Source of the DNA: Gibbula magus
Lineage: Eukaryota; Mollusca; Gastropoda; Trochida; Trochidae
NCBI GenBank assembly: GCA_936450465.1
Contig: OW388297.1
Span: 55,420,989 to 55,484,988, forward strand
DNA: 64,000 bases
Direction: 5' to 3'
Shown: piece by piece, positions 12,801 to 25,730 of the stretch
How positions within the stretch are numbered: position 1 is the first letter of the stretch
How the letters are laid out: every line of letters starts with the position of its first letter
Position numbers and translations under genes: made by a program
Notes under the pieces: generated by a model
The model's database searches: none
Told to the model about the DNA's origin: nothing
Seen by the model: the letters and a program-made list of their open reading frames with translations, nothing else

Positions 12801-12946
12801 TAAGACACATAGAGGAAATCCGAAATGTCCATTCGCTAGAACACAAGGTAATGAACATCTCAGCCAAGTTTGGTCCTGAAATATGCAGTTTGAAGAAAGT
12901 TAGTAGCCTCGCTGTCACGACATGTAGTTTGTTCTCTTCTTTGACT
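9897..12946. repeat. 14-monomer higher-order unit, copy 2 (3,050 bp)
   Basis: Directly adjacent to copy 1 and matching it monomer by monomer, including the private indels near 11,888 and 12,335. Differences noticed are few: CTTCGAAAC with an extra T near 10,115, AGACAAATAG for AGGCAAATAG near 10,625, GTTCTTAGC near 10,730, CAATTTG near 12,017 and AGCTAAG near 12,427. Similarity is therefore very high, but a proper alignment would be needed for a figure. Confidence 0.93.
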
Positions 12947-15558
12947 TAGAAACATTTCTGTGATTTTTTGCCAAATTGGCTATGCAACTGTCGTTAAGAG
13001 TGAATATAGAATAAAAAGTAAGACAGATAGAGGAAATCCGAAATAACCATTCGCGAGAACACAAGGTAATGAACATCTCAGCCAGGTTTGGTCCTGAAAT
13101 ATGCAGTTTGAAGAAAGTTATTAGCCTCGCTGTCAAGACATGTAGTTTGTTCTCTTCTTTGACTATGAAACATTTCTGTGATTTTTTGTCAAATTGGCTA
13201 TGCAACTGTCGTTAAGAGTGAATATAGATTAAAAAGTAAGACAAATAGAGGAAATCCGAAATAATCATTCGCGAGAACACAAGGTAATGAACATCTCAGC
13301 CAAGTTTGGTCCTGAAATATGCAGTTTGAAGAAAGTTATTAGCCTCGCTGTCAAGACATGTAGTTTGTTCTCTTCTATGACTTAGAATAATTTCTGTGTT
13401 TTTCGGCCAAATTGGCACTGCGACTCTCTGTAAGAGTGAATATAGATTAAAAAGTAAGACAGAAAAAGGAAATCCGAAACAACCATTCGCTAGAACACAA
13501 GGTAATGAACATCTCAGCCAAGTTTGGTCCTGAAATATGCAGTTTGAAGAAAGTTATTAGCCTCGCTGTCAAGACATGTAGTTTGTTCTCTTCTTTGACT
13601 GAGAATAATTTCCGTGTTTTTCGGCCAAATTGGCACTGCGACTCTCTGTAAGAGTGAATATAGATTAAAAAGTAAGACAGATAAAGGAAATCCGAAACAA
13701 CCATTCGCTAGAACACAGGTAATGAACATCTCAGCCAAGTTTGGTCCTGAAATATGCAGTTTGAAGAAAGTTATTAGCCTCGCTGTCACGACATGTAGTT
13801 AGTTCTCTTCTTTGACTTAGAAACATTTCTGTGATTTTTTGCCAAATTGGCTATGCGACTGTCGTTAAGAGTGAATATAGAATAAAAAGTAAGACAGATA
13901 GAGGAAATCCGAAATAACCAATCGCGAGAACACAAGGTAATGAACATCTCAGCCAAGTTTGGTCCTGAAATTGCAGTTTGAAGAAAGTTATTAGCCTCGC
14001 TGTCAAGACATGTAGTTTGTGGTCTTCTTTGACTTAGAATAATTTCCTTTTTTTTCGTCCAAATTGGCACTGCGACTCTCTGTAAGAGTGAATATAGATT
14101 AAAAAGTAAGACGAATAGAGGAAATCCGAAATAACCATTCGCGAGAACACAAGGTAATGAACATCTCAGCCAGGTTTGGTCCTGAAATATGCAGTTTGAA
14201 GAAAGTTATTAGCCTCGCTGTCAAGACATGTAGTTTGTTCTCTTCTTTGACTTAGAATAATTTCCGTGTTTTTCGGACAAATTGGCACTGCGACTCTCTG
14301 TAAGAGTGAATATAGATTAAAAAGTAAGACGAATAGAGGAAATCCGAAATAACCATTCGCTAGAACACAAGGTAATGAACATCTCAGCCAAGTTTGGTCC
14401 TGAAATATGCAGTTTGAAGAAAGTTATTAGCCTCGCTGTCAAGACATGTAGTTTGTTCTCTTCTTTGACTTAGAATAATTTCCGTGTTTTTCGGCCAAAT
14501 TGGCACTGCGACTCTCTGTAAGAGTGAATATAGAATAAAAAGTAAGACGGATAGAGGAAATCCGAAATAACCATTCGCGAGAACACAAGGTAATGAACAT
14601 CTCAGCCAGGTTTGGTCCTGAAATATGCAGTTTGAAGAAAGTTATTAGCCTCGCTGTCAAGACATGTAGTTTGTTCTCTTCTTTGACTTAGAAACATTTA
14701 TGTGATTTTTGGCCAAATTGGCTATGCAACTGTCTGTAAGAGTGAATATAGATTAAAAAGTAATACAAATAGAGGAAATCCGAAATAACCATTCGATAGA
14801 ACACAAGGTAATGAACATCTCAGCCAAGTTTGGTCCTGAAATATGCAGTTTGAAGAAAGTTATTAGCCTCGCTGTCAATACATGTAGTTTGTTCTCTTCT
14901 TTGACTTAGAATAATTTCCTTTTTTTTCGGCCAAATTGGCACTGCGACTCTCTGTAAGAGTGAATATAGATTAAAACGTAGGACATATAGAGAAAATTCG
15001 AAATAACCGTTCGATAGAACACAAGGTAATGAACATCTCAGCCAGGTTTGGTCCTGAAATATGTAGTTTGAAGAAAGTTATGAGCCTCGCTGCCAAGAAA
15101 TGTAATTTGTGGTCTTCTTTGACTTAGAAACATTTCTTTGATTTTTGGCCAAATTGGCTATGCAACTGTCTGTAAGAGTGAATATAGATTAAAAAGTAAG
15201 ACGAATAGAGGAAATCCGAAATAACCATTCGCTAGAACACAAGGTAATGAACATCTCAGCCAAGTTTGGTCCTGAAATATGCAGTTTGAAGAAAGTTATT
15301 AGCCTCGCTGTCAAGACATGTAGTTTGTTCTCTTCTTTGACTTAGAATAATTTCCGTGTTTTTCGGACAAATTGGCACTGCGACTCTCTGTAAGAGTGAA
15401 TATAGATTAAAAAGTAAGACAGATAGAGGAAATCCGAAATAACCATTCGCGAGAACACAAGGTAATGAACATTTCAGCCAAGTTTGGTCCTGAAATATGC
15501 AGTTTGAAGAAAGTTATTAGCCTCGCTGTCAAGACATGTAGTTTGTTCTCTTCTTTGA
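12947..15558. repeat. Mixed monomers without a clear long-period unit
   Basis: Twelve monomers of several types. Oddities are GACTATGAAAC with TTTTTTGTC near 13,163, GACTGAGAATAA near 13,600, ACACAGG lacking one A near 13,716, GAAATTGCAG lacking one base near 13,970 and TTTCGTCC near 14,055. From 14,690 a new type appears with ACATTTATGTG and AAGTAATAC. From 14,985 another carries GTAGGACATATAGAG. Both are reused further right. Confidence 0.8.
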
Positions 15559-17521
15559 CTAAGAAACATTTCTGTGATTTTTGGCCAAATTGGCTATGCA
15601 ACTGTCTGTAAGAGTGAATATAGATTAAAAAGTAAGACAAATAGAGGAAATCCGAAATAACAATTCGAAAAAACACAAGGTAATGAACATCTCAGCCAAG
15701 TTTGGTCCTGAAATATGCAGTTTGAAGAAGGTTATGAGCCTCGCTGTCACGACATGTAGTTTGTTCTCTTCTTTGACTTAGAAAAACTTCTGTGATTTTC
15801 GGCCAAATTGGCACTGCGACTCTCTGTAAGAGTGAATATAGATTAAAACGTAGGACATATAGAGAAAATTCGAAATAACCGTTCGATAGAACACAAGGTA
15901 ATGAACATCTCAGCAGAGTTTGGTCCTGAAATATGCAGTTTGAAGAAAGTTATGAGCCTCGCTGTCAAGACATGTAGTTTGTGGTCTTCTTTGACTTAGA
16001 AACATTTCTGTGATTTTTGGCCAAATTGGCTATGCAACTGTCTGTAAGAGTGAATATAGATTAAAAAGTAAGACAGATAAAGGAAATCCGAAACAACCAT
16101 TCGCTAGAACACAAGGTAATGAACATCTCAGCCAAGTTTGGTCCTGAAATATGCAGTTTGAAGAAAGTTATTAGCCTCGCTGTCACGACATGTAGTTTGT
16201 TCTCTTCTTTGACTTAGAAACATTTATGTGATTTTTGGCCAAATTGGCTATGCAACTGTCTGTAAGAGTGAATATAGATTAAAAAGTAATACAAATAGAG
16301 GAAATCCGAAATAACCATTCGATAGAACACAAGGTAATGAACATCTCAGCCAAGTTTGGTCCTGAAATATGCAGTTTGAAGAAAGTTATTAGCCTCGCTG
16401 TCAAGACATGTAGTTTGTTCTCTTCTTTGACTTGGAATAATTTCCTTTTTTTTCGGCCAAATTGGCACTGCGACTCTCTGTAAGAGTGAATATAGATTAA
16501 AACGTAGGACATATAGAGAAAATTCGAAATAACCGTTCGATAGAACACAAGGTAATGAACATCTCAGCCAAGTTTGGTCCTGAAATATGCAGTTTGAAGA
16601 AAGTTATGAGCCTCTCTGCCAAGAAATGTAGTTTGTGGTCTTCTTTGACTTAGAAACATTTCTGTGATTTTTGGCCAAATTGGCTATGCAACTGTCTGTA
16701 AGAGTGAATATAGATTAAAAAGTAAGACAAATAGAGGAAATCCGAAATAACAATTCGAAAAAACACAAGGTAATGAACATCTCAGCCAAGTTTGGTCCTG
16801 AAATATGCAGTTTGAAGAAGGTTATGAGCCTCGCTGTCACGACATGTAGTTTGTTCTCTTCTTTGACTTAGAAAAACTTCTGTGATTTTCGGCCAAATTG
16901 GCACTGCGACTCTCTGTAAGAGTGAATATAGATTAAAACGTAGGACATATAAAGGAAATCCGAAACAACCATTCGATAGAACACAAGGTAATGAACATCT
17001 CAGCAGAGTTTGGTCCTGAAATATGCAGTTTGAAGAAAGTTATGAGCCTCGCTGTCAAGACATGTAGTTTGTGGTCTTCTTTGACTTAGAAACATTTCTG
17101 TGATTTTTGGCCAAATTGGCTATGCAACTGTCTGTAAGAGTGAATATAGATTAAAAAGTAAGACAGATATAGGAAATCCGAAACAACCATTCGCTAGAAC
17201 ACAAGGTAATGAACATCTCAGCCAAGTTTGGTCCTGAAATATGCAGTTTGAAGAAAGTTATTAGCCTCGCTGTCACGACATGTAGTTTGTTCTCTTCTTT
17301 GACTTAGAATCATTTATGTGATTTTTGGCCAAATTGGCTATGCAACTGTCTGTAAGAGTGAATATAGATTAAAAAGTAATACAAATAGAGGAAATCCGAA
17401 ATAATCATTCGCTAGAACACAAGGTAATGAACATCTCAGCCAAGTTTGGTCCTGAAATATGCAGTTTGAAGAAAGTTATTAGCCTCGCTGTCAAGACATG
17501 TAGTTTGTGGTCTTCTTTGAC
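15559..17521. repeat. Pentameric repeat, offset 1,090 bp, second copy incomplete
   Basis: Monomers at 15,559, 15,777, 15,995 and 16,213 recur at 16,649, 16,867, 17,085 and 17,303. Shared rare words are CAATTCGAAAAAAC (15,661 and 16,751), GTAGGACATATA, CAGCAGAG and ACATTTATGTG with AAGTAATAC. This is the first appearance in the window of the CAGCAGAG variant, which becomes common on the right side. The fifth monomer differs between copies. Confidence 0.88.
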
Positions 17522-19481
17522 TTAGAATAATTTCCTTTTTTTTCGTCCAAATTGGCACTGCGACTCTCTGAAAGAGTGAATATAGATTAAAAAGTAAGAC
17601 GGATAGAGGAAATCCGAAATAACCATTCGCTAGAACACAAGGTAATGAACATCTCAGCCAAGTTTGGTCCTGAAATATGCAGTTTGAAGAAAGTTATTAG
17701 CCTCGCTGTCAAGACATGTAGTTTGTTCTCTTCTTTGACTTAGAAACATTTCTGTGATTTTTTGCCAAATTGGCTATGCAACTGTCGTTAAGAGTGAATA
17801 TAGAATAAAAAGTAAGACAGATAGAGGAAATCCGAAATAACCATTCGCGAGAACACAAGGTAATGAACATCTCAGCCAGGTTTGGTCCTGAAATATGCAG
17901 TTTGAAGAAAGTTATTAGCCTCGCTGTCAAGACATGTAGTTTGTTCTCTTCTTTGACTTAGAATAATTTCCGTGTTTTTCGGCCAAATTGGCACTGCGAC
18001 TCTCTGTAAGAGTGAATATAGATTAAAAAGTAAGACAGATAAAGGAAATCCGAAATAACCATTCGCTAGAACACAAGGTAGTGATCATCTCAGCCAAGTT
18101 TGGTCCTGAAATTGCAGTTTGAAGAAAGTTATTAGCCTCGCTGTCAAGACATGTAGTTTGTGGTCTTCTTTGACTTAGAATAATTTCCTTTTTTTTCGTC
18201 CAAATTGGCACTGCGACTCTCTGAAAGAGTGAATATAGATTAAAAAGTAAGACGAATAGAGGAAATCCGAAATAACCATTCGCTAGAACACAAGGTAATG
18301 AACATCTCAGCCAAGTTTGGTCCTGAAATATGCAGTTTGAAGAAAGTTAGTAGCCTCGCTGTCAAGACATGTAGTTTGTTCTCTTCTTTGACTTAGAATA
18401 ATTTCCGTGTTTTTCGGCCAAATTGGCTATGCGACTCTCTGTAAGAGTGAATATAGAATAAAAAGTAAGACGGATAGAGGAAATCCGAAATAACCATTCG
18501 CGAGAACACAAGGTAATGAACATCTCAGCCAGGTTTGGTCCTGAAATATGCAGTTTGAAGAAAGTTATTAGCCTCGCTGTCAAGACATGTAGTTTGTTCT
18601 CTTCTTTGACTTAGAATAATTTCCATGTTTTTCGGCCAAATTGGCTATGCGACTCTCTGTAACAGTGAATATAGATTAAAACGTAAGACAGATAAAGGAA
18701 ATCCGAAATAACCATTCGCTAGAACACAAGGTAGTGATCATCTCAGCCAAGTTAGGTCCTGAAATTGCAGTTTGAAGAAAGTTATTAGCCTCGCTGTCAA
18801 GACATGTAGTTTGTGGTCTTCTTTGACTTAGAATAATTTCATTTTTTTTCGTCCAAATTGGCACTGCGACTCTCTGAAAGAGTGAATATAGATTAAAAAG
18901 TAAGACTAATAGAGGAAATCCGAAATAACCATTCGCTAGAACACAAGGTAATGAACATCTCAGCCAAGTTTGGTCCTGAAATATGCAGTTTGAAGAAAGT
19001 TATTAGCCTCGCTGTCAAGACATGTAGTTTGTTCTCTTCTTTGACTTAGAATAATTTCCGTGTTTTTCGGCCAAATTGGCTATGCGACTCTCTGTAAGAG
19101 TGAATATAGAATAAAAAGTAAGACGGATAGAGGAAATCCGAAATAACCATTCGCGAGAACACAAGGTAATGAACATCTCAGCCAGGTTTGGTCCTGAAAT
19201 ATGCAGTTTGAAGAAAGTTATTAGCCTCGCTGTCACGACATGTAGTTTGTTCTCTTCTTTGACTTAGAATAATTTCCGTGTTTTTCGGCCAAATTGGCTA
19301 TGCGACTGTCGTTAAGAGTGAATATAGAATAAAAAGTAAGACAGATAGAGGAAATCCGAAATAACCATTCGCGAGAACACAAGGTAATGAACATCTCAGC
19401 CAGGTTTGGTCCTGAAATATGCAGTTTGAAGAAAGTTATTAGCCTCGCTGTCAAGACATGTAGTTTGTTCTCTTCTTTGAC
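17522..19481. repeat. Trimeric higher-order repeat, 653-bp period
   Basis: The marker head is a T-run (CATTTTTTTT in the third copy) followed by CGTCCAAATTGGCACTGCG and CTGAAAGAG. It occurs at 17,522, 18,175 and 18,828. Each interval is 653 bp, not 654, because GAAATATGCAG is shortened to GAAATTGCAG. Copies 2 and 3 also share GTAGTGATCATC and CGGATAGAGG. Copy 1 has a different middle monomer (TTTTTTGCC with GTCGTTAAG). Confidence 0.9.
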
Positions 19482-20134
19482 TTAGAATAATTTCCGTGTT
19501 TTTCGGCCAAATTGGCACTGCGACTCTCTGTAAGAGTGAAGATAGAATAAAAAGTAAGACAGATAGAGGAAATCCGAAATAACCATTCGCGAGAACACAA
19601 GGTAATGAACATCTCAGCCAAGTTTGGTCCTGAAATTGCAGTTTGAAGAAAGTTATTATCCTCGCTGTCAAGACATGTAGTTTGTGGTCTTCTTTGACTT
19701 AGAATAATTTCCTTTTTTTTCGTCCAAATTGCCACTGCGACTCTCTGTAAGAGTGAATATAGATTAAAAAGTAAGACAAATAGAGGAAATCCGAAATAAC
19801 CATTCGCTAGAACACAAGGTAATGAACATCTCAGCCAAGTTTGGTCCTGAAATATGCAGTTTGTAGAAAGTTAGTAGCCTCGCTGTCACGACATGTAGTT
19901 TGTTCTCTTCTTTGACTTAGAAACATTTCTGTGATTTTTGGCCAAATTGGCTATGCAACTGTCTGTAAGAGTGAATATAGATTAAAAAGTAAGACAAATA
20001 GAGGAAATACGAAATAACCATTCGCTAGAACACAAGGTAATGAACATCTCAGCCATGTTTGGTCCTGAAATAGGCAGTTTGAAGAAAGTTATTAGCCTCG
20101 CTGTCACGACACGTAGTTTGTTCTCTTCTTTGAC
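19482..20134. repeat. Three transition monomers
   Basis: Anchors lie near 19,482, 19,699 and 19,917. The first is 217 bp because of GAAATTGCAG near 19,636 and carries GAAGATAGAATA. The second has GTCCAAATTGCCAC, which breaks both sides of the usual dyad. The third has GAAATACG, which links it to the following hexamer block. Confidence 0.75.
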
Positions 20135-22527
20135 TTAGAATAATTTCCGTGTTTTTCGGCCAAATTGGCTATGCAACTGTCTGTAAGAGTGAATATAGAT
20201 TAAAAAGTAAGACAAATAGAGGAAATACGAAATAACCATTCGCTAGAACACAAGGTAATGAACATCTCAGCCAAGTTTGGTCCTGAAATATGCAGTTTGA
20301 AGAAAGTTATGAGCCTCGCTGCCAAGAAATGTAGTTTGTGGTCTTCTTTGACTAAGAAACATTTCTGTGATTTTTGGCCAAATTGGCTATGCAACTGTCT
20401 GTAAGAGTGAATATAGATTAAAAAGTAAGACAAATAGAGGAAATCCGAAATTACCATTCGATAGAACACAAGGTAATGAACATCTCAGCCAAGTTTGGTC
20501 CTGAAATATGCAGTTTGAAGAAAGTTATTAGCCTCGCTGTCAAGACATGTAGTTTGTTCTCTTCTTTGACTTAGAATAATTTCCGTGTTTTTCGGCCAAA
20601 TTGGCTATGCGACTCTCTGTAAGAGTGAATATAGATTAAAACGTAAGACAGATAAAGGAAATCCGAAACAACCATTCGATAGAACACAAGGTAATGAACA
20701 TCTCAGCCAAGTTTGGTCCTGAAATATGCAGTTTGAAGAAAGTTATTTGCCTCGCTGTCACGACATGTAGTTTGTTCTCTTCGACTTAGAAACATTTCTG
20801 TGATTTTTGGCCAAATTGGCTATGCAACTGTCTGTAAGAGTGATTATAGATTAAAAAGTAAGACAAATAGAGGAAATACGAAATAACCATTCGATAGAAC
20901 ACAAGGTAATGAACATCTCAGCCATGTTTGGTCCTGAAATAGGCAGTTTGAAGAAAGTTATTAGCCTCGCTGCCACGACACGTAGTTTGTTCTCTTCTTT
21001 GACTTAGAAAAACTTCTGTGATTTTTGGCCAAATTGGCTATGCAACTGTCTGTAAGAGTGAATATAGATTAAAAAGTAAGACAAATAGAGGAAATCCGAA
21101 ATAACCATTCGATAGAACACAAGGTAATGAACATCTCAGCCAAGATTGGTCCTGAAATATGCAGTTTGAAGAAAGTTATTAGCCTCGCTGTCAAGACATG
21201 TAGTTTTTCTCTTCTTTGACTTAGAATAATTTCCGTGTTTTTCGGCCAAATTGGCTATGCGACTCTCTGTAAGAGTGAATATAGAATAAAAAGTAAGACA
21301 GATAAAGGAAATCCGAAACAACCATTCGATAGAACACAAGGTAATGAACATCTCAGCCAAGTTTGGTCCTGAAATATGCAGTTTGAAGAAAGTTATTAGC
21401 CTCGCTGTCACGACACGTAGTTTGTTCTCTTCTTTGACTTAGAATAATTTCCGTGTTTTTCGGCCAAATTGGCTATGCAACTGTCTGTAAGAGTGAATAT
21501 AGATTAAAAAGTAAGACAAATAGAGGAAATACGAAATAACCATTCGCTAGAACACAAGGTAATGAACATCTCAGCCACGTTTGGTCCTGAAATATGCAGT
21601 TTGAAGAAAGTTATGAGCCTCGCTGCCAAGAAATGTAGTTTGTGGTCTTCTTTGACTAAGAAACATTTCTGTGATTTTTGGCCAAATTGGCTATGCAACT
21701 GTCTGTAAGAGTGAATATAGATTAAAAAGTAAGACAAATAGAGGAAATCCGAAATTACCATTCGATAGAACACAAGGTAATGAACATCTCAGCCAAGTTT
21801 GGTCCTGAAATATGCAGTTTGAAGAAAGTTATTAGCCTCGCTGTCAAGACATGTAGTTTGTTCTCTTCTTTGACTTAGAATAATTTCCGTGTTTTTCGGC
21901 CAAATTGGCTATGCGACTCTCTGTAAGAGTGAATATAGATTAAAACGTAAGACAGATAAAGGAAATCCGAAACAACCATTCGATAGAACACAAGGTAATG
22001 AACATCTCAGCCAAGTTTGGTCCTGAAATATGCAGTTTGAAGAAAGTTATTTGCCTCGCTGTCACGACATGTAGTTTGTTCTCTTCTTTGACTTAGAAAC
22101 ATTTCTGTGATTTTTGGCCAAATTGGCTATGCAACTGTCTGTAAGAGTGAATATAGATTAAAAAGTAAGACAAATAGAGGAAATCCGAAATAACCATTCG
22201 ATAGAACACAAGGTAATGAACATCTCAGCCAAGATTGGTCCTGAAATATGCAGTTTGAAGAAAGTTATTAGCCTCGCTGTCAAGACATGTAGTTTTTCTC
22301 TTCTTTGACTTAGAATAATTTCCGTGTTTTTCGGCCAAATTGGCTATGCGACTCTCTGTAAGAGTGAATATAGATTAAAAAGTAAGACAGATAAAGGAAA
22401 TCCGAAACAACCATTCGATAGAACACAAGGTAATGAACATCTCAGCCAAGTTTGGTCCTGAAATATGCAGTTTGAAGAAAGTTATTAGCCTCGCTGTCAC
22501 GACATGTAGTTTGTTCTCTTCTTTGAC
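20135..22527. repeat. Hexamer-like repeat, offset 1,304 bp then 1,089 bp
   Basis: Anchors 20,135, 20,353 and 20,571 match 21,439, 21,657 and 21,875. Shared signs are GACACGTAG just upstream, GACTAAGAAAC, GAAATTACCATTCG and GTTATTTGCC. Further on, GCCAAGATTGG followed by GTAGTTTTTCTC occurs at 21,142 and 22,231, an offset of only 1,089. The second copy thus lacks one monomer. Near 20,782 the word TTCTTTGAC is shortened to TTCGAC, a 3-bp loss. Confidence 0.85.
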
Positions 22528-25500
22528 TAAGAAACATTTCTGTTTTTTTTTGGCCAAATTGGCTATGCAACTGTCTGTAAGAGTGAATATAGATTAAAAA
22601 GTAAGACAAATAGAGGAAATCCGAAATAACCATTCGATAGAACACAAGGTAATGAACATCTCAGCCAAGATTGGTCCTGAAATATGCAGTTTGAAGAAAG
22701 TTATTAGCCTCGCTGTCAAGACATGTAGTTTGTTCTCTTCTTTGACTTAGAATAATTTCCGTGTTTTTCGGCCAAATTGGCTATGCGACTCTCTGTAAGA
22801 GTGAATATAGATTAAAACGTAGGACATATGGAGAAAATTCGAAATAACCGTTCGATAGAACACAAGGTAATAAACATCTCAGCAGAGTTTGGTCCTGAAA
22901 TATGCAGTTTGAAGAAAGTTATGAGCCTCGCTGTCACGACATGTAGTTTGTTCTCTTCTTTGACTTAGAAACATTTCTGTGATTTTTGGCCAAATTGGCT
23001 ATGCGACTCTCTGTAAGAGTGAATATAGATTAAAAAGTAAGACAGATGGAGGAAATCCGAAATGACCATTCGCTAGAACACAAGGTAATGAACATCTCAG
23101 CCAAGTTTGGTCCTGAAATATGCAGTTTGAAGAAAGTTATTAGCCTCGCTGTCAAGACATGTAGTTTGTTTTCTTCTTTGACTTAGAAACATTTCTGTGA
23201 TTTTTTGCCAAATTGGCTATGCAACTGTCTGTAAGAGTGAATATAGATTAAAAAGTAAGACAGATAGAGAAAATCCGAAATAACCATTCGATAGAACACA
23301 AGGTTATGAACATCTCAGCCAAGTTTGGTCCTGAAATATGCAGTTTGAAGAAAGTTATTAGCCTCGCTGTCACGACATATAGTTTGTGGTCTTCTTTGAC
23401 TTAGAATAATTTACGTGTTTTTCGGCCAAATTGGCACTGCGACTCTCTGTAAGAGTGAATATAGATTAAAAAGTAACACAGATAAAGGAAATCCGAAATA
23501 ACCATTCGCTAGAACACAAGGTAATGAACATCTCAGCCAAGTTTGGTCCTGAAATATGCAGTTTGAAGAAAGTTATTAGCCTCGCTGTCACGACATGTAG
23601 TTTGTTCTCTTCTTTGACTTAGAATAATTTTCTTTTTTTTCGGCCAAATTGGCACTGCGACTCTCTGTAAGAGTGAATATAGATTAAAACGTAGGACATA
23701 TAGAGAAAATCCGAAATAACCAGTCGATAGAACACAAGGTAATGAACATCTCAGCAGAGTTTGGTCCTGAAATATGCAGTTTGAAGAAAGTTATGAGCCT
23801 CGCTGTCACGACATATAGTTTGTGGTCTTCTTTGACTTAGAAACATTTCTGTGATTTTTGGCCAAATTGGCTATGCAACTGTCTGTAAGAGTGAATATAG
23901 ATTAAAAAGTAAGACAAATAGAGGAAATCCGAAATGACCATTCGATAGAACACAAGGTAATGAACATCTCAGCCAAGTTTGGTCCTGAAATATGCAGTTT
24001 GAAGAAAGTTATTAGCCTCGCTGTCACGACATGTAGTTTGTTCTCTTCTTTGACTTAGAAACATTTCCGTGATTTTTGGCCAAATTGGCTATGCAACTGT
24101 CTGTAAGAGTGAATATAGATTAAAAAGTAAGACAAATAGAGGAAATACGAAATAACCATTCGCTAGAACACAACATAATGAACATCTCAGCCAAGTTTGG
24201 TCCTGAAATAGGCAGTTTGAAGAAAGTTATTAGCCTCGCTGTCACGACACGTAGTTTGTTCTCTTCTTTGACTTAGAAACATTTATGTGATTTTTGGCCA
24301 AATTGGCTATGCAACTGTCTGTAAGAGTGAATATAGATTAAAAAGTAAGACAAATAGAGGAAATACGAAATAACTATTCGCTAGAACACAAGGTAATGAA
24401 CATCTCACCCAAGTTTGGTCCTGAAATATGCAGTTTGAAGGAAGTTATGAGCCTCGCTGTCAAGACATGTAGTTTGTGGTCTTTTTTTATTTAGAAAAAC
24501 TTCTGTGATTTTTGGCCAAATTGGCTATGCGACTCTCTGTAAGAGTGAATATAGATTAAAAAGTAAGACAGATAGAGGAAATCCGAAATAACCATTCGCG
24601 AGAACACAAGGTAATAAACATCTCAGCCATGTTTGGTCCTGAAATATGCAGTTTGAAGAAAGTTATTTGCCTCGCTGTCACGACATGTAGTTTGTTCTCT
24701 TCTTTGACTTAGAAACATTTCTGTGATTTTTGGCCAAATTGGCTATGCAACTGTCTGTAAGAGTGAATATAGATTAAAAAGTAAGACAAATAGAGGAAAT
24801 ACGAAATAACCATTCGCTAGAACACAAGGTAATGAACATCTCAGCAAAGTTTGGTCCTGAAATATGCAGTTTGAAGAAAGTTATGAGCCTCGCTGTCAAG
24901 AAATGTAGTTTGTGGTCTTCTTTGACGTAGAAACATTTCTGTGATTTTTGGCCAAATTGGCTATGCAACTGTCTGTAAGAGTGAATATAGATTAAAAAGT
25001 AAGACAGATGGAGGAAATCCGAAATGACCATTCGCTAGAACACAAGGTAATGAACATCTCAGCCAAGTTTGGTCCTGAAATATGCAGTTTGAAGAAAGTT
25101 ATGAGCCTCGCTGCCAAGAAATGTAGTTTGTCGTCTTCTTTGACTTAGAAACATTTCTGTGATTTTTGGCCAAATTGGCTATGCAACTGTCTGTAAGAGT
25201 GAATATAGATTAAAAAGTAAGACAAATAGAGGAAATCCGAAATAAACATTCGATAGAACACAAGGTAATGAACATCTCAGCCAAGTTTGGTCCTGAAATA
25301 TGCAGTTTGAAGAAAGTTATTAGCCTCGCTGTCAAGACATGTAGTTTGTTCTTTTCTTTGACTTAGAATAATTTCCGTGTTTTTCGGCCAAATTGGCTAT
25401 GCGACTCTCTGTAAGAGTGAATATAGATTAAAACGTAAGACAGATAAAGGAAATCCGAAATAACCATTCGCGAGAACACAAGGTAATAAACATCTCAGCC

Positions 25501-25580
25501 AAGTTTGGTCCTGAAATATGCAGTTTGAAGAAGGTTATGAGCCTCGCTGTCACGACACGTAGTTTGTTCTCTTCTTTGAC
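22528..25580. repeat. Monomeric, poorly ordered stretch
   Basis: Fourteen monomers of mixed types with no repeating order that I could find. They carry scattered private changes: a nine-T run near 22,544, CTTTTTTTATTTAG near 24,481, ACAACATAATG near 24,172, and GTAACACAG near 23,474. This is the least homogenised part of the window, which fits an older segment or one out of reach of recent amplification. Confidence 0.75.
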
Positions 25581-25730
25581 TAAATATAATTTCCGTGTTT
25601 TTCGGCCAAATTGGCCTTGCGACTCTCTGTAAGAGTGAATATAGATGTAAAAGTTTGGTCCTGAAATATGCAGTTTGAAGAAAGTTATTAGTCTCGCTGT
25701 CAAGACATGTAGTTTGTGGTCTTCTTTGAC
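25581..25730. repeat. Truncated monomer, 150 bp, internal 68-bp deletion
   Basis: The monomer starts with GACTAAATATAATTTCC instead of GACTTAGAATAATTTCC and runs normally to ATAGATGTAAAAG. It then jumps straight to TTTGGTCCTG. Comparison with neighbours shows exactly 68 bp missing, between the AAG that ends the A-rich run and the AAG of CCAAGTTTGG. The 3-bp AAG is shared by both breakpoints, as expected for a microhomology-mediated or replication-slippage event. No second copy of this junction is visible. Confidence 0.95.

Noticed and set aside
14998..15010. Pol III B-box-like GTTCGATAG, with CCAAAGTGG as a possible A box elsewhere
   Set aside because: GTTCGA occurs in only a few monomers and lacks the rest of the B box. 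The A-box-like word has the wrong spacing and is found in other monomers, so they do not pair.
22536..22556. T-runs (here and in the CCTTTTTTTT heads) as transcription terminators
   Set aside because: They are subtype variants of the AT-rich head with no transcription unit in front of them and no stable GC stem.
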